Assembly (NCBI RefSeq): GCF_029960815.1
Contig: NZ_JASBRE010000002.1
Span: forward strand, 250,698 to 314,697
DNA length: 64,000 nt
From: Pseudomonas sp. AL03
GTDB taxonomy: Bacteria; Pseudomonadota; Gammaproteobacteria; Pseudomonadales; Pseudomonadaceae
Direction: 5' to 3'
The first letter of the stretch is position 1, and the number at the start of each line of letters is the position of its first letter. The position numbers were made by a program, and so were the translations under genes. The notes beneath the pieces are model-generated. The model searched no databases. It was not told the DNA's origin and worked only from the letters and a program-made list of their open reading frames with translations. Of this stretch, positions 16,064 to 25,213 are shown in pieces.

Positions 16064-16792
16064 ATGAGTATTACCGATACCACCAGTGGCCCTAGCCTCA
16101 AAGACATCTTGGCCAACTCTTCGATCAAGACCAAGACCAACACCAGTGCCGATGGCCTGGCGTCCGCGACGAACAGCGCCACCGGCAAGCAGTCTCTGGG
16201 CAAGGACGCGTTCCTGCAACTGCTGGTGACCCAGCTGAAAAACCAGAACCCGCTCGAACCGCAGGACAACGGTGAGTTCGTGGCTCAGTTGGCGCAGTTC
16301 AGTAGTCTGGAAGGGATCACTACGCTCAACACCAGCGTGAGCAAAATTGCCGCCAGCAACAGCTCGTCGCAGGCGTTGCAAGCCTCGTCGCTGGTGGGGC
16401 GCTCGGTCATCGCACCGGGAAGCAAAGCCGTGGTCGATACCTCGAAGTCGTTTAGCGGTGAGGTCGTGCTCCCGGCGTCGGTGGCGGGAGTTACGGTGAA
16501 GATCACGGACGCGGAGGGCAAGCTTGTTCGCACCATCGATCTAGGGGCTCAGGCAACCGGCAATTCCAGCTTCATCTGGGACGGCAAGGACTCTGCGGGT
16601 AAAGCCCTGGCGTCGGGCACTTACACCTTCGCGGCATCGACGACCATCGATAGCAAGGCGGTATCGCTGATCACCAACCTGCCAGCAACGGTCAACAGCG
16701 TGACCATCAGCCAGACCGGCGGTGAGTTGATGCTCAATCTGGCCGGGCTGGGCAGCATCGCCCTGTCCAAAGTTAAAACCATTGGTATGTAG
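16064..16792 (+). CDS. flgD: flagellar hook assembly scaffold FlgD
   Basis: 242 residues. The N-terminal part has the conserved export and capping segment LGKDAFLQLLVTQLKNQNPL and DNGEFVAQLAQFSSLEGI (about 45-90). The middle and C-terminal part carry the FLgD_tudor and FlgD Ig-like domains (SSFIWDGKDSAGKALASGTY, about 160-185). FlgD caps the growing hook and is later discarded. It is the third gene of the operon; the 31-base gap to flgE contains AAGGAG. Confidence 0.95.
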   Translation: MSITDTTSGPSLKDILANSSIKTKTNTSADGLASATNSATGKQSLGKDAFLQLLVTQLKNQNPLEPQDNGEFVAQLAQFSSLEGITTLNTSVSKIAASNSSSQALQASSLVGRSVIAPGSKAVVDTSKSFSGEVVLPASVAGVTVKITDAEGKLVRTIDLGAQATGNSSFIWDGKDSAGKALASGTYTFAASTTIDSKAVSLITNLPATVNSVTISQTGGELMLNLAGLGSIALSKVKTIGM

Positions 16793-16823
16793 AGCCGGCT
16801 AACACGGCACAAAGGAGTGGAAT

Positions 16824-18146
16824 ATGTCTTTCAATATCGGCCTTAGCGGTCTCTATGCAGCCAACAAACAACTGGACGTAACCGGCAACAACATCGCCAA
16901 CGTCGCGACCACCGGTTTCAAATCGTCCCGTGCAGAATTCGAAGACGTTTATTCGGCCACCAAGCTGGGTTCCGGCAGCAAAACCATCGGTAACGGCGTG
17001 CGCCTGGCCAACGTTTCCCAGCAGTTCACCCAGGGCGACGTCAGCAATACCGGCAACGTGCTGGACATGGGTATCAACGGTTCCGGCTTCTTCGTGCTGA
17101 ACGATAACGGCTCGCTGTCCTACACCCGTGCCGGTACGTTCAAGGTCGACAAGGACGGTTACGTGACCAACACCGATGGCTCTGCGCGTCTGCAGGGTTA
17201 CGGGGTGGATGCCAATGGCAAGATTATCAATGGCGTTTTGACTGACCTGCGCATTGATACGTCGAACCTGGCACCGAAGACCACCACCACTGTTTCGTCG
17301 ACAATCAACCTGAACTCCACGGCGCCGATCATCGACCAGGCTCTTCCCGCCAACAAGTTTGACCCGTCGAAGCAGGAAACTTTCACCAAGCAGTTCAGCA
17401 CCCCGATTTACGACACTCAGGGTAATTCGCACGTCATGGATCAATTCATGGTCAAGACTGGCGCGAACACTTGGCAAACCTACACCTTGATCGATGGTCG
17501 CAACCCGAATGGCAGCGACCCGACTCTTGCCGCTTCGCCACCGGTCGCTTCGACCATGGTGTTCGACACCTCGGGCAAGCTGGTTTCGGTGACCACTCCA
17601 GCCGTGCCGGCACCGATCGTCAGCCCTGACCTGAAGGTCACAGGCTGGATTCCCGGCAAGGTGACCAATGGTGTGTGGGCAGCCAATGGCGCCGCCGCCG
17701 ACCCGGCTGGTGTAACTATCTCCATGAGCAATACCAAGCAGTTCAACGCCGACACCGCGCGTTCGATTCCTACACAGAACGGTTACGCCACGGGCCAGAT
17801 CACCAACTTGACCATCGACGGCAGCGGTGTGATGCTCGCCAACTTCAGCAACAGCCAGACCAAGGCCATCGGCCAGATCTCGCTCGCCAGTTTCACCAAC
17901 GAGCAAGGTCTGCAGCCAATTGGCGGCACCGGCTGGAAAGAAACCTACGCGTCGGGTATCCCGGGCTACGATGCGCCGAACACTGGTACCTTGGGCGAGA
18001 TCAATTCCAACTCTCTGGAAGAGTCCAACGTCAATCTGACCAATGAACTGGTCGACCTGATTAAGGCCCAGAGTAACTACCAAGCGAACGCCAAGACCAT
18101 CTCCACCCAAAGCACCATCATGCAAACCATCATTCAGATGACCTGA
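16824..18146 (+). CDS. flgE: flagellar hook protein FlgE
   Basis: 440 residues. The N-terminal helix MSFNIGLSGLYAANKQLDVTG... with NNIANVATTGFKSSR is the basal-body rod motif, and the C-terminal helix (SNVNLTNELVDLIKAQSNYQ, then AKTISTQSTIMQTI) closes the molecule. The central part is the variable D1/D2 hook domain, about 100 residues longer than a minimal FlgE and rich in Thr, Ala and Asn. About 120 copies form the hook. The operon ends here with a terminator; flgF-flgL are not next to it, unlike in P. aeruginosa (from memory). Confidence 0.96.
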   Translation: MSFNIGLSGLYAANKQLDVTGNNIANVATTGFKSSRAEFEDVYSATKLGSGSKTIGNGVRLANVSQQFTQGDVSNTGNVLDMGINGSGFFVLNDNGSLSYTRAGTFKVDKDGYVTNTDGSARLQGYGVDANGKIINGVLTDLRIDTSNLAPKTTTTVSSTINLNSTAPIIDQALPANKFDPSKQETFTKQFSTPIYDTQGNSHVMDQFMVKTGANTWQTYTLIDGRNPNGSDPTLAASPPVASTMVFDTSGKLVSVTTPAVPAPIVSPDLKVTGWIPGKVTNGVWAANGAAADPAGVTISMSNTKQFNADTARSIPTQNGYATGQITNLTIDGSGVMLANFSNSQTKAIGQISLASFTNEQGLQPIGGTGWKETYASGIPGYDAPNTGTLGEINSNSLEESNVNLTNELVDLIKAQSNYQANAKTISTQSTIMQTIIQMT

Positions 18147-18173
18147 TGCTGGTTGGTTGAAAGCGCTGCACAA

Positions 18174-18202
18174 AGAGCCCCTCGCAAGAGGGGCTTTTTT
18201 GT
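18174..18202 (+). terminator. rho-independent terminator of flgBCDE
   Basis: AGAGCCCCTCGCAAGAGGGG followed by CTTTTTT. A tight hairpin 28 bases after flgE. Confidence 0.92.
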
Positions 18203-18236
18203 GGGCAAGACAAAATCTTAAAGGTGAGGCAAAAGA

Positions 18237-18272
18237 AAACCCCCGGCAAACCAGAGGCCCGTCGGGGGTTTC
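18237..18272 (-). terminator. rho-independent terminator of nrdA
   Basis: On the minus strand AAACCCCCGACGGG, loop, CCGGGGGTTTT. It lies just past the nrdA stop and convergent with the flgE terminator. No nrdB lies between. Confidence 0.85.
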
Positions 18273-18305
18273 GAGTAAGCGCCTTGCAGCGCCTACCGGC
18301 TCAGC

Positions 18306-21200
18306 TTATTGGCAAGCTTCGCAATCCGGCTCGTCGATGGCGCAAGCCTTCGGCACTGGAGCAGGACCGGCAGGTGCTGCCAGGACCGAATCTTCACCGT
18401 GGTTGCCGCCGCTGGAAACAGCGTTCAGCTTGCCGGTGTTGATGGTCGACTTCTCGGTGCTGGTCGCGGCCAGGGCACGGAGGTAGTAAGTGGTTTTCAG
18501 GCCACGGTACCAAGCCATGCGGTAGGTCACGTCCAGCTTCTTGCCCGAGGCGCCGGCGATGTACAGGTTCAGCGACTGAGCCTGGTCGATCCACTTCTGA
18601 CGACGACTGGCCGCGTCAACGATCCACTTGGTGTCCACTTCGAAGGCGGTCGCGTAGAGCTCTTTGAGTTCTTGCGGGATGCGTTCGATCTGTTGCACCG
18701 AACCGTCGTAGTACTTCAGGTCGTTGATCATGACCGAGTCCCACAGGCCGCGAGCCTTCAGGTCGCGAACCAGGTACGGGTTGATCACGGTGAATTCGCC
18801 CGACAGGTTCGATTTCACGTAGAGGTTCTGGTAGGTCGGTTCGATCGACTGCGAGACGCCAGTGATGTTGGCGATGGTCGCGGTCGGTGCGATGGCCATG
18901 ATGTTGGAGTTACGAATGCCTTTTTGTACACGGGCGCGAACCGGTGCCCAGTCCAGGGATTCGTTCAGGTCAACGTCGATGTACTTCTGGCCACGTTGCT
19001 CGATCAGGATCTGTTGCGAATCCAGCGGCAGGATGCCTTTGGACCACAGCGAACCCTGGAACGTCTCGTAGGCGCCGCGCTCGTCAGCCAGGTCGCAGGA
19101 AGCCTGGATCGCGTAGTAGCTGACCGCTTCCATCGACTTGTCGGCGAACTCGACGGCAGCATCGGAACCGTAAGGAATGTGCTGCAGGTACAGCGCGTCC
19201 TGGAAGCCCATGATGCCCAGACCGACCGGACGGTGCTTGAAGTTGGAGTTCTTCGCTTGTGGCACCGAGTAGTAGTTGATGTCGATAACGTTATCGAGCA
19301 TGCGAACGGCGGTGTTCACGGTGCGTTCCAGCTTGGCGGTGTCGAGCTTGCCGTTAGTGATGTGGTTCGGTAGGTTGATCGAGCCCAGGTTGCAAACGGC
19401 GATCTCGTCCTTGTTGGTGTTCAAGGTGATCTCGGTGCACAGGTTCGAGCTGTGAACCACGCCGACGTGCTGCTGCGGGCTGCGCAGGTTGCACGGGTCT
19501 TTGAAGGTCAGCCATGGGTGGCCGGTTTCGAAGAGCATGGACAGCATTTTGCGCCACAGGTCTTTGGCCTGGATGGTCTTGAACAGCTTGATCTTGCCTG
19601 GGTACTGGGACAGGGCTTCGTAGTACTCGTAACGCTCTTCGAAGGCCTTGCCGGTCAGGTCGTGCAGGTCCGGTACTTCGGACGGCGAGAACAGGGTCCA
19701 CGGGCCGTCATCGAAGACGCGCTTCATGAACAGGTCAGGGATCCAGTTAGCGGTGTTCATGTCGTGGGTACGACGACGATCATCACCGGTGTTCTTGCGC
19801 AGCTCGATGAACTCTTCAATGTCCATGTGCCAGGTTTCCAGGTAGGCACAGACAGCGCCTTTGCGCTTGCCACCCTGGTTAACGGCTACCGCGGTGTCGT
19901 TCACCACTTTCAGGAACGGAACAACGCCCTGGGATTTGCCGTTGGTGCCCTTGATGTACGAACCGAGCGCACGAACCGGCGTCCAGTCGTTGCCCAGGCC
20001 GCCCGCAAATTTCGACAACATGGCGTTGTCGTGGATCGCGTGGTAAATGCCCGACAGGTCATCCGGCACGGTGGTCAGGTAGCAGCTCGACAGCTGTGGA
20101 CGCAGGGTGCCGGCGTTGAACAGGGTCGGGGTCGACGACATGTAGTCGAAGGACGACAACAGGTTGTAGAACTCGATCGCACGGTCTTCCTTGTTCTTCT
20201 CTTCGATCGCCAGGCCCATGGCCACGCGCATGAAGAAGATCTGCGGCAGTTCGAAGCGGATACCGTCCTTGTGGATAAAGTAACGGTCGTACAGGGTTTG
20301 CAGGCCCAGGTACGTGAACTGCTGATCGCGCTCGTGGTTGATCGCTTTGCCGAGTTTTTCCAGGTCGAAGGTAGCGAGGACCGGGTTCAGCAATTCGAAT
20401 TGGATACCCTTGGCGATGTACGAAGGCAGGGCCTTGGCGTACAGGTCGACCATTTCGTGGTGAGTGGCGCTTTCAGCGACTTCCAGGAAGCTCAAGCCTT
20501 CGGCACGCAGGGTGTCCATCAGCAGGCGAGCGGTCACGAACGAGTAGTTCGGCTCACGCTCGACCAGGGTACGGGCGGTCATCACCAACGCAGTGTTGAC
20601 GTCGGTCAGGGCCACGCCGTCGTACAGGTTTTTCAGGGTTTCGCGCTGGATCAAGTCGCCGTCGACTTCTGCAAGGCCTTCGCACGCTTCGGTGACGATG
20701 GTGTTCAGGCGGCTCATGTCCAGCGGAGCAAAGGTGCCGTCGGCGCGGGTGATGCGGATCGACGGGTGAGCGTTGACCGCTTCCTCGGCCGGCGCGTGGG
20801 CGGCGCGTTCTTTCGAACGACCATCACGGTAGATCACGTAGTCGCGCGCCACTTTCTGCTCGCCGGCACGCATCAGGGCCAGTTCAACCTGGTCCTGGAT
20901 TTCTTCGATGTGGATCGTGCCGCCCGATGGCATGCGACGCTTGAAGGTCGCGGTGACTTGTTCGGTCAGACGGGCAACGGTGTCGTGGATTCGCGACGAA
21001 GCGGCAGCGGTGCCGCCCTCAACTGCAAGAAACGCTTTGGTGATGGCGACGGTAATCTTGTCATCGGTGTAAGGAACGACAGTGCCGTTACGCTTGATCA
21101 CGCGCAGCTGGCCAGGCGCGGTGGCGGACAGATCCGAAGTCGAATCAGCGGCCTGCGGCAAGGTGCCCTGCGGGTTCTCGCGAGTTGTGTCGGTTTGCAT
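18306..21200 (-). CDS. nrdA: ribonucleotide reductase class Ia, alpha subunit
   Basis: 964 residues; reduces ribonucleoside diphosphates with NrdB. Two N-terminal ATP-cone domains are visible in tandem, one from about residue 30 (QLRVIKRNGTVVPYTDDKI) and a second near 155 (SIRITRADGTFAPLDMSRLN), which makes it longer than E. coli NrdA (761) and matches Pseudomonas NrdA. The catalytic barrel has the active-site cysteines in LSSCYLTTV and SSNLCTEIT (with the catalytic Glu), the tyrosine pair region, and the C-terminal redox cysteines in EPDCEACQ. The ATG at 21200 has GGAGAC upstream; the longer frame to 21413 runs through a leader. nrdB is absent from the window. Confidence 0.97.
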   Translation of the reverse strand: MQTDTTRENPQGTLPQAADSTSDLSATAPGQLRVIKRNGTVVPYTDDKITVAITKAFLAVEGGTAAASSRIHDTVARLTEQVTATFKRRMPSGGTIHIEEIQDQVELALMRAGEQKVARDYVIYRDGRSKERAAHAPAEEAVNAHPSIRITRADGTFAPLDMSRLNTIVTEACEGLAEVDGDLIQRETLKNLYDGVALTDVNTALVMTARTLVEREPNYSFVTARLLMDTLRAEGLSFLEVAESATHHEMVDLYAKALPSYIAKGIQFELLNPVLATFDLEKLGKAINHERDQQFTYLGLQTLYDRYFIHKDGIRFELPQIFFMRVAMGLAIEEKNKEDRAIEFYNLLSSFDYMSSTPTLFNAGTLRPQLSSCYLTTVPDDLSGIYHAIHDNAMLSKFAGGLGNDWTPVRALGSYIKGTNGKSQGVVPFLKVVNDTAVAVNQGGKRKGAVCAYLETWHMDIEEFIELRKNTGDDRRRTHDMNTANWIPDLFMKRVFDDGPWTLFSPSEVPDLHDLTGKAFEERYEYYEALSQYPGKIKLFKTIQAKDLWRKMLSMLFETGHPWLTFKDPCNLRSPQQHVGVVHSSNLCTEITLNTNKDEIAVCNLGSINLPNHITNGKLDTAKLERTVNTAVRMLDNVIDINYYSVPQAKNSNFKHRPVGLGIMGFQDALYLQHIPYGSDAAVEFADKSMEAVSYYAIQASCDLADERGAYETFQGSLWSKGILPLDSQQILIEQRGQKYIDVDLNESLDWAPVRARVQKGIRNSNIMAIAPTATIANITGVSQSIEPTYQNLYVKSNLSGEFTVINPYLVRDLKARGLWDSVMINDLKYYDGSVQQIERIPQELKELYATAFEVDTKWIVDAASRRQKWIDQAQSLNLYIAGASGKKLDVTYRMAWYRGLKTTYYLRALAATSTEKSTINTGKLNAVSSGGNHGEDSVLAAPAGPAPVPKACAIDEPDCEACQ

Positions 21201-21229
21201 GGGTGTCTCCACATTCTCTATGTTTGTTT

Positions 21230-21248
21230 GGGCACCATCACGGTGCCC
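21230..21248 (-). other. hairpin in the nrdA leader
   Basis: GGGCACC/GGTGCCC with a five-base loop, 29 bases before the nrdA start codon. The transcribed leader could be up to about 350 bases. I see no known riboswitch consensus in 21201-21540. Confidence 0.5.
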
Positions 21249-21559
21249 ACCGTTCCGTCCTGAAGCACTACAACCGGCGAGTGCCGGGCATACCAACTTC
21301 GGGACAGTCAGGAAGGGGGCTATTGAGCGCCGCTTCCATGCCGAAGTCTTTGGTATCAAGCCATGTGCCTGAGACCGAGTTCCTTGCTGGGTGACAGTTG
21401 GGGACTGCAACACCCGTACTGTTTCTCCCCTTGGGCTGAAAAACAGCAGCCATCCGCACGCGCGGTTTGGTCTTTCAAAAATTCGTTTGGTTCAACCGGA
21501 AAGAGGCAATAAAAGCGCTTGAAATGGGTGTCTGGTTTGTGTTTGGTTTTTTACGCAAA

Positions 21560-21606
21560 ACCCTACATGTAGGGTTTTTTTCGCGCCGGGCTACAAGATA
21601 ATGCGT
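21560..21606 (-). promoter_or_regulatory. candidate NrdR box pair upstream of nrdA
   Basis: Two 16-bp sites, at 21560-21575 (ACCCTACATGTAGGGT, a perfect palindrome) and 21591-21606, start exactly 31 bp apart. They match the NrdR consensus acaCwAtATaTwGtgt at 12 and 11 of 16 positions. Paired sites three helical turns apart are the usual NrdR arrangement. The first could also act as a weak terminator because T's follow it on the plus strand. Confidence 0.6.
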
Positions 21607-21633
21607 TTGGGGGGGGGATTGCAACGTACTACC

Positions 21634-21642
21634 TGTGGATAA
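21634..21642 (-). promoter_or_regulatory. DnaA box upstream of nrdA
   Basis: TGTGGATAA, the exact complement of the DnaA consensus TTATCCACA. A weaker copy, TGTGCGTAA, follows at about 21646. In E. coli DnaA controls nrdAB through such sites; a role here is inferred. A nine-G run sits at 21609-21617. Confidence 0.55.
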
Positions 21643-21932
21643 ACCTGTGCGTAAATTGTGTGTGAAAGGTAGAACGGGCGTGTAGGCCGCGACGTAGCTG
21701 GAGCGCGCCGTTTTTCACTGATTTTCAATGATTGAAAACGGTCATTTGGATTTTTAAGGGCGCGAACCCTATCACAAAAAGCCGGGTTGTCCGAACGCAT
21801 TTACCGGCTTGTGTTCTCGGCGAGCGACGTTTATACAATCGGCCAGTGCGTACGCATTCTTATCCTCCCCAATCATTACAAAAAGACGGGCGGATCCTTC
21901 CTTATTAGTGTTGTTGGCAAGCAGAGGTCACC

Positions 21933-22646
21933 GTGGAGCAAGAAGCCTGGCAGGTATTGATTGTCGAGGACGACCAGCGTCTGGCCGAACTGACCCGCGA
22001 TTACCTGGAAGCCAATGGCCTGCGCGTATCGATCGAGGGCAATGGCGCCTTGGCCGCGGCACGGATCATCAAGGAAAAACCGGACCTGGTGATCCTCGAC
22101 CTGATGTTGCCGGGCGAAGATGGCCTGAGCATCTGCCGCAAGGTCCGCGACAAGTATGACGGCCCGATCCTGATGCTCACCGCCCGCACCGACGACACCG
22201 ACCAGATTCTTGGCCTCGACCTGGGCGCCGACGACTACGTGTGCAAACCGGTTCGCCCACGACTGCTGCTGGCGCGTATCCAGGCCTTGTTGCGACGCAG
22301 TGAAGCCCCTGAAGTGGCGCCGGAAAAACAACGGCGTCTGCAGTTTGGCCCGTTGGTGGTGGACAACGCACTGCGCGAAGCCTGGCTGAATGACAACGGC
22401 ATCGAACTGACCAGCGCCGAGTTCGATCTGCTCTGGCTGCTGGTGGCCAACGCCGGGCGCATCCTGTCCCGAGAAGAGATTTTCACCGCGCTTCGCGGTA
22501 TTGGCTATGACGGCCAGGACCGTTCCATCGACGTGCGTATCTCGCGCATCCGCCCCAAGATCGGCGATGACCCGGAGCATCCGCGGCTGATCAAGACCAT
22601 CCGCAGTAAAGGTTATCTGTTCGTTCCGGAAGCCTGCACGCTGTGA
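21933..22646 (+). CDS. OmpR-family response regulator (RstA-like)
   Basis: 237 residues. Receiver domain about 8-120: acidic pair EDD, phospho-acceptor D in LVILDLMLPGEDG, T in LMLTARTDD, K in YVCKPVRP. The winged-helix DNA-binding domain is about 140-232 (LTSAEFDLLWLLVANAGRILSREE, SIDVRISRIRPKIGDDPEHPRLIKTIRSKGYLF). The start is GTG at 21933. It overlaps the sensor kinase gene by four bases. The pair is divergent from nrdA, which matches my memory of PA1157-PA1158 next to nrdA in P. aeruginosa and of RstAB in other annotations; the stimulus is unknown. Confidence 0.9.
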   Translation: MEQEAWQVLIVEDDQRLAELTRDYLEANGLRVSIEGNGALAAARIIKEKPDLVILDLMLPGEDGLSICRKVRDKYDGPILMLTARTDDTDQILGLDLGADDYVCKPVRPRLLLARIQALLRRSEAPEVAPEKQRRLQFGPLVVDNALREAWLNDNGIELTSAEFDLLWLLVANAGRILSREEIFTALRGIGYDGQDRSIDVRISRIRPKIGDDPEHPRLIKTIRSKGYLFVPEACTL

Positions 22647-24253
22647 ACTCGATCTTCCTGCGCATTTACGGCGGCATGTGCGCGGCGCTGATTCTGGTGG
22701 CGGTACTCGGCGTGCTGGCGTTGCACTTGCTCAACCAGGTGCGCAGCGAGCAATACCGTGAACGCCTGGCCCACGGCACGTTCTCGTTGATGGCCGACAA
22801 CCTGAACCCGATGAACGAAACCGAGCGCCACCGTGCCTTGCTGGTGTGGGAGCGGTTGCTGGGGATTCCTCTGGCGCTAAAGACCTTTGCCCAGACCGAC
22901 CTCGACCTCACCCAGCGCACCCGCGTGCTGCGCGGTCAGGCGCTGGTGGAACAGACCGGCCCGCATGCGGCGAAGGTTTACCGGTTGGTCAGCGACAAGC
23001 AACAGCTGGTGCTGACGGGGGAGGTCCAGCAGATCAGCGAGCAACTGGCCCGGGCGACTATTTACCTGTTGGCCGATGAACTGGTGCGTTACCCGGTGGC
23101 GGAGCAGCCCGAACGCCTGGCGCAGTTGAAGCGTGACAAAGGGTTTGGTTTCGACTTGCGGCTGGTGAAGGTCGAGCAGGCGGACATGGACGAGGACCAG
23201 CGTCGCCGGGTGTCCGAGGGCGACACGGTGATGGCGCTGGGCAAGGGCGGCGACTCGATCCGGGTGTTTGCTGGCATGGTCGGTACGCCGTGGGTGCTGG
23301 AAATCGGTCCGTTGTATCAGATGAATCCTTATCCGCCGGAGTGGCTGGTGCTGATCGCCGCCCTTGGTTTGAGCCTGATCGGTTTGATCGTCTATCTGTT
23401 GGTGCGGCAACTTGAGCGCCGTTTGCGTGGCCTGGAAGCGGCCGCCACGCGCATCGCCAAGGGCAGTCTGGAAACCCGCGTTCCGGCACGCGGTGCGGAC
23501 TCGGTGGGACGGCTGGCCTCGGCGTTCAACGGCATGGCCGAGCACTTGCAGCAGTTGCTGGCGATCCAGCGTGAATTGGTGCGCGCCGTGTCTCATGAGC
23601 TGCGCACACCCGTGGCACGACTGCGTTTTGGTCTGGAAATGATCGGCTCGGCCACCACGCCGCAGGCGTTGGAAAAATACCGTGAAGGCATGGACCACGA
23701 CATCGAGGACCTCGATAAGCTGGTGGACGAGATGCTCACTTACGCGCGGCTGGAGCAGGGCTCACCGGCGCTGAATTTTCAGCGGATCGATCTGGATGCG
23801 TTGGTCAATCAGGTGATCGAAGAACTGGCGCCGTTACGCGCCGACGTCACGGTGCAGCGCGGCTTGTGCCTGTCCGCCGCTGACAACGACGACGCGTGGG
23901 TCGAGGCCGAGCCGCGCTACCTGCACCGGGCGTTGCAGAACCTGGTGAGCAATGCCATGCGCCACGCTCAATCACGGGTGACCGTCAGCTATCAGGTGGG
24001 GCAGCAGCGCTGTCGGGTCGATGTCGAGGATGACGGGCCGGGCGTGCCGGAAATGGCCTGGGAGAAGATTTTCACGCCGTTCCTGCGTCTCGATGACAGC
24101 CGCACCCGCGCCTCGGGCGGGCATGGGTTAGGGTTGTCCATCGTGCGGCGAATCATCCACTGGCATGATGGCCGGGCGTTGATCAGCAAGAGCAAAAGCC
24201 TGGGCGGGGCGTGTTTCAGCCTGAGCTGGCCGAGGAATCAGGAGAAGCGGTGA
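22643..24253 (+). CDS. membrane sensor histidine kinase (RstB-like)
   Basis: 536 residues, GTG start overlapping the regulator stop. TM1 about 8-28 (MCAALILVAVLGVLALHLL), a periplasmic sensor domain of about 200 residues without cysteines, TM2 about 232-254 (WLVLIAALGLSLIGLIVYLLV), HAMP (RLRGLEAAATRIAKGSLETR), a HisKA domain with H in RAVSHELRTPVARLR, and HATPase with N box NLVSNAMRHA, G1 DDGPGVP and G2 GGHGLGLSIVRR. It is a classical EnvZ-type kinase, partner of the upstream regulator. Residue content does not reveal the signal. Confidence 0.9.
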   Translation: MNSIFLRIYGGMCAALILVAVLGVLALHLLNQVRSEQYRERLAHGTFSLMADNLNPMNETERHRALLVWERLLGIPLALKTFAQTDLDLTQRTRVLRGQALVEQTGPHAAKVYRLVSDKQQLVLTGEVQQISEQLARATIYLLADELVRYPVAEQPERLAQLKRDKGFGFDLRLVKVEQADMDEDQRRRVSEGDTVMALGKGGDSIRVFAGMVGTPWVLEIGPLYQMNPYPPEWLVLIAALGLSLIGLIVYLLVRQLERRLRGLEAAATRIAKGSLETRVPARGADSVGRLASAFNGMAEHLQQLLAIQRELVRAVSHELRTPVARLRFGLEMIGSATTPQALEKYREGMDHDIEDLDKLVDEMLTYARLEQGSPALNFQRIDLDALVNQVIEELAPLRADVTVQRGLCLSAADNDDAWVEAEPRYLHRALQNLVSNAMRHAQSRVTVSYQVGQQRCRVDVEDDGPGVPEMAWEKIFTPFLRLDDSRTRASGGHGLGLSIVRRIIHWHDGRALISKSKSLGGACFSLSWPRNQEKR

Positions 24254-24270
24254 GATTGGTGCAGGAGACC

Positions 24271-24404
24271 TGTAGCAGCTGGCGAAGCCTGCGTTCGGCT
24301 GCGCAGCAGTCGTTAAACCATACAACTCGGTGCTTCAGATAAACCGCGTGCGCATGCATTTACGACTGCTGCGCAGCCGAACGCAGGCTTCGCCAGCTGC
24401 TACA
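24271..24404. repeat. REP/BIME with perfect 43-bp inverted repeat
   Basis: The left arm 24271-24313 is exactly complementary to the right arm 24362-24404, with a 48-base spacer. The arms contain the core GTAGCAGCTGGCGAAGCCTG, which recurs at 39722. It lies between the convergent sensor kinase and pcpS genes and may act as their shared 3' structure. Confidence 0.93.
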
Positions 24405-24416
24405 GGGATCGCGTTC

Positions 24417-25142
24417 TCAGGCCTTGATGCTGACCACACTCAACAACTGCCCATCCATGACCCCGAACTGCGCATCCAGCTCAGTGCCACTGCGCCACTC
24501 GCTGGACAGATCCGTCAGCAACCGCAGTCGCACTTCACCGGTCTCGGTCCACTCCAGCACTTCGGCGTGCTCGAAATAGAAGCGCTGCTGAACGATCGGA
24601 TAAAGCGCCTTGAACAGGCTTTCCTTCACCGAAAACGTCAGGGTCACCAGCATCGCCAGCTGATCGCGACGGCCGGCGGTCATGCGTTGCAACTCAGGCG
24701 CGGTGAGGATTTCCCCGGACAGGCGTTCGGCCCGTTCAGGGTTGAGCAGATTCTCCAGGTCCATCCCCAAGCCGCGCCAGTGGGCTTTCTTGGCGACAAT
24801 CGCCGCGGCCCGGCCGGTGCTGTGGGTGATCGAGCCCGTGATGTGCGTCGGCCAAACCGGCGCCCGGTCTTCACCAATGGCCGGGACAAAACTCAACCCT
24901 TCCAATTGTTGCAACGCAGCCCGGGCGCAAACCCTTCCGGCGAGGAACTCTGCCTGACGCTTGGCGACCGAACGCTGGATGGTAGCCGGCGGCTCGATGG
25001 CGCTGCGCTGGAAATCATCGCTGGCCAGTTGCGAGGTATCGAAGCGAGTGCTCAACAGCACCGTACCGGGCAGCGCAAATGGCAGCGGCCAATGGGCATC
25101 GAGTGGGGTGCAGCAGACGGGTAGGGCGGGGGCGCGATTCAT
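24417..25142 (-). CDS. pcpS: 4'-phosphopantetheinyl transferase (PcpS type)
   Basis: 241 residues, EntD/Sfp superfamily. It transfers phosphopantetheine from CoA to carrier proteins; in Pseudomonas a single enzyme serves both fatty acid ACP and siderophore synthetases. Motifs: VAKRQAEFLAGRVCARAAL (P1 region), GSITHSTGRAAAIVA, the Mg2+-binding GMDLENL (D and E), and FSVKESLFKALYP, corresponding to WSxKExxFK. The ATG at 25142 removes an upstream extension. Gene order next to the OmpR/EnvZ pair and phoPQ matches PA1165 in P. aeruginosa as I remember it. Confidence 0.85.
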   Translation of the reverse strand: MNRAPALPVCCTPLDAHWPLPFALPGTVLLSTRFDTSQLASDDFQRSAIEPPATIQRSVAKRQAEFLAGRVCARAALQQLEGLSFVPAIGEDRAPVWPTHITGSITHSTGRAAAIVAKKAHWRGLGMDLENLLNPERAERLSGEILTAPELQRMTAGRRDQLAMLVTLTFSVKESLFKALYPIVQQRFYFEHAEVLEWTETGEVRLRLLTDLSSEWRSGTELDAQFGVMDGQLLSVVSIKA

Positions 25143-25213
25143 GTGGGCATTTTGCCGGGTTGCCTTTGTGCTGGGTAGCCCCACACTGATCGTACAACAG
25201 CCTGGTCGATTTG

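Noticed and set aside
19452-21263. 603-codon plus-strand open frame opposite nrdA
   Set aside because: It is exactly antisense to a well-recognised gene, has no recognisable domain and reflects the high G+C third-position bias.
21201-21413. N-terminal extension of NrdA by 71 residues
   Set aside because: The ATG at 21200 has GGAGAC upstream and gives the known start; the extension has no similarity to NrdA and contains the leader hairpin.
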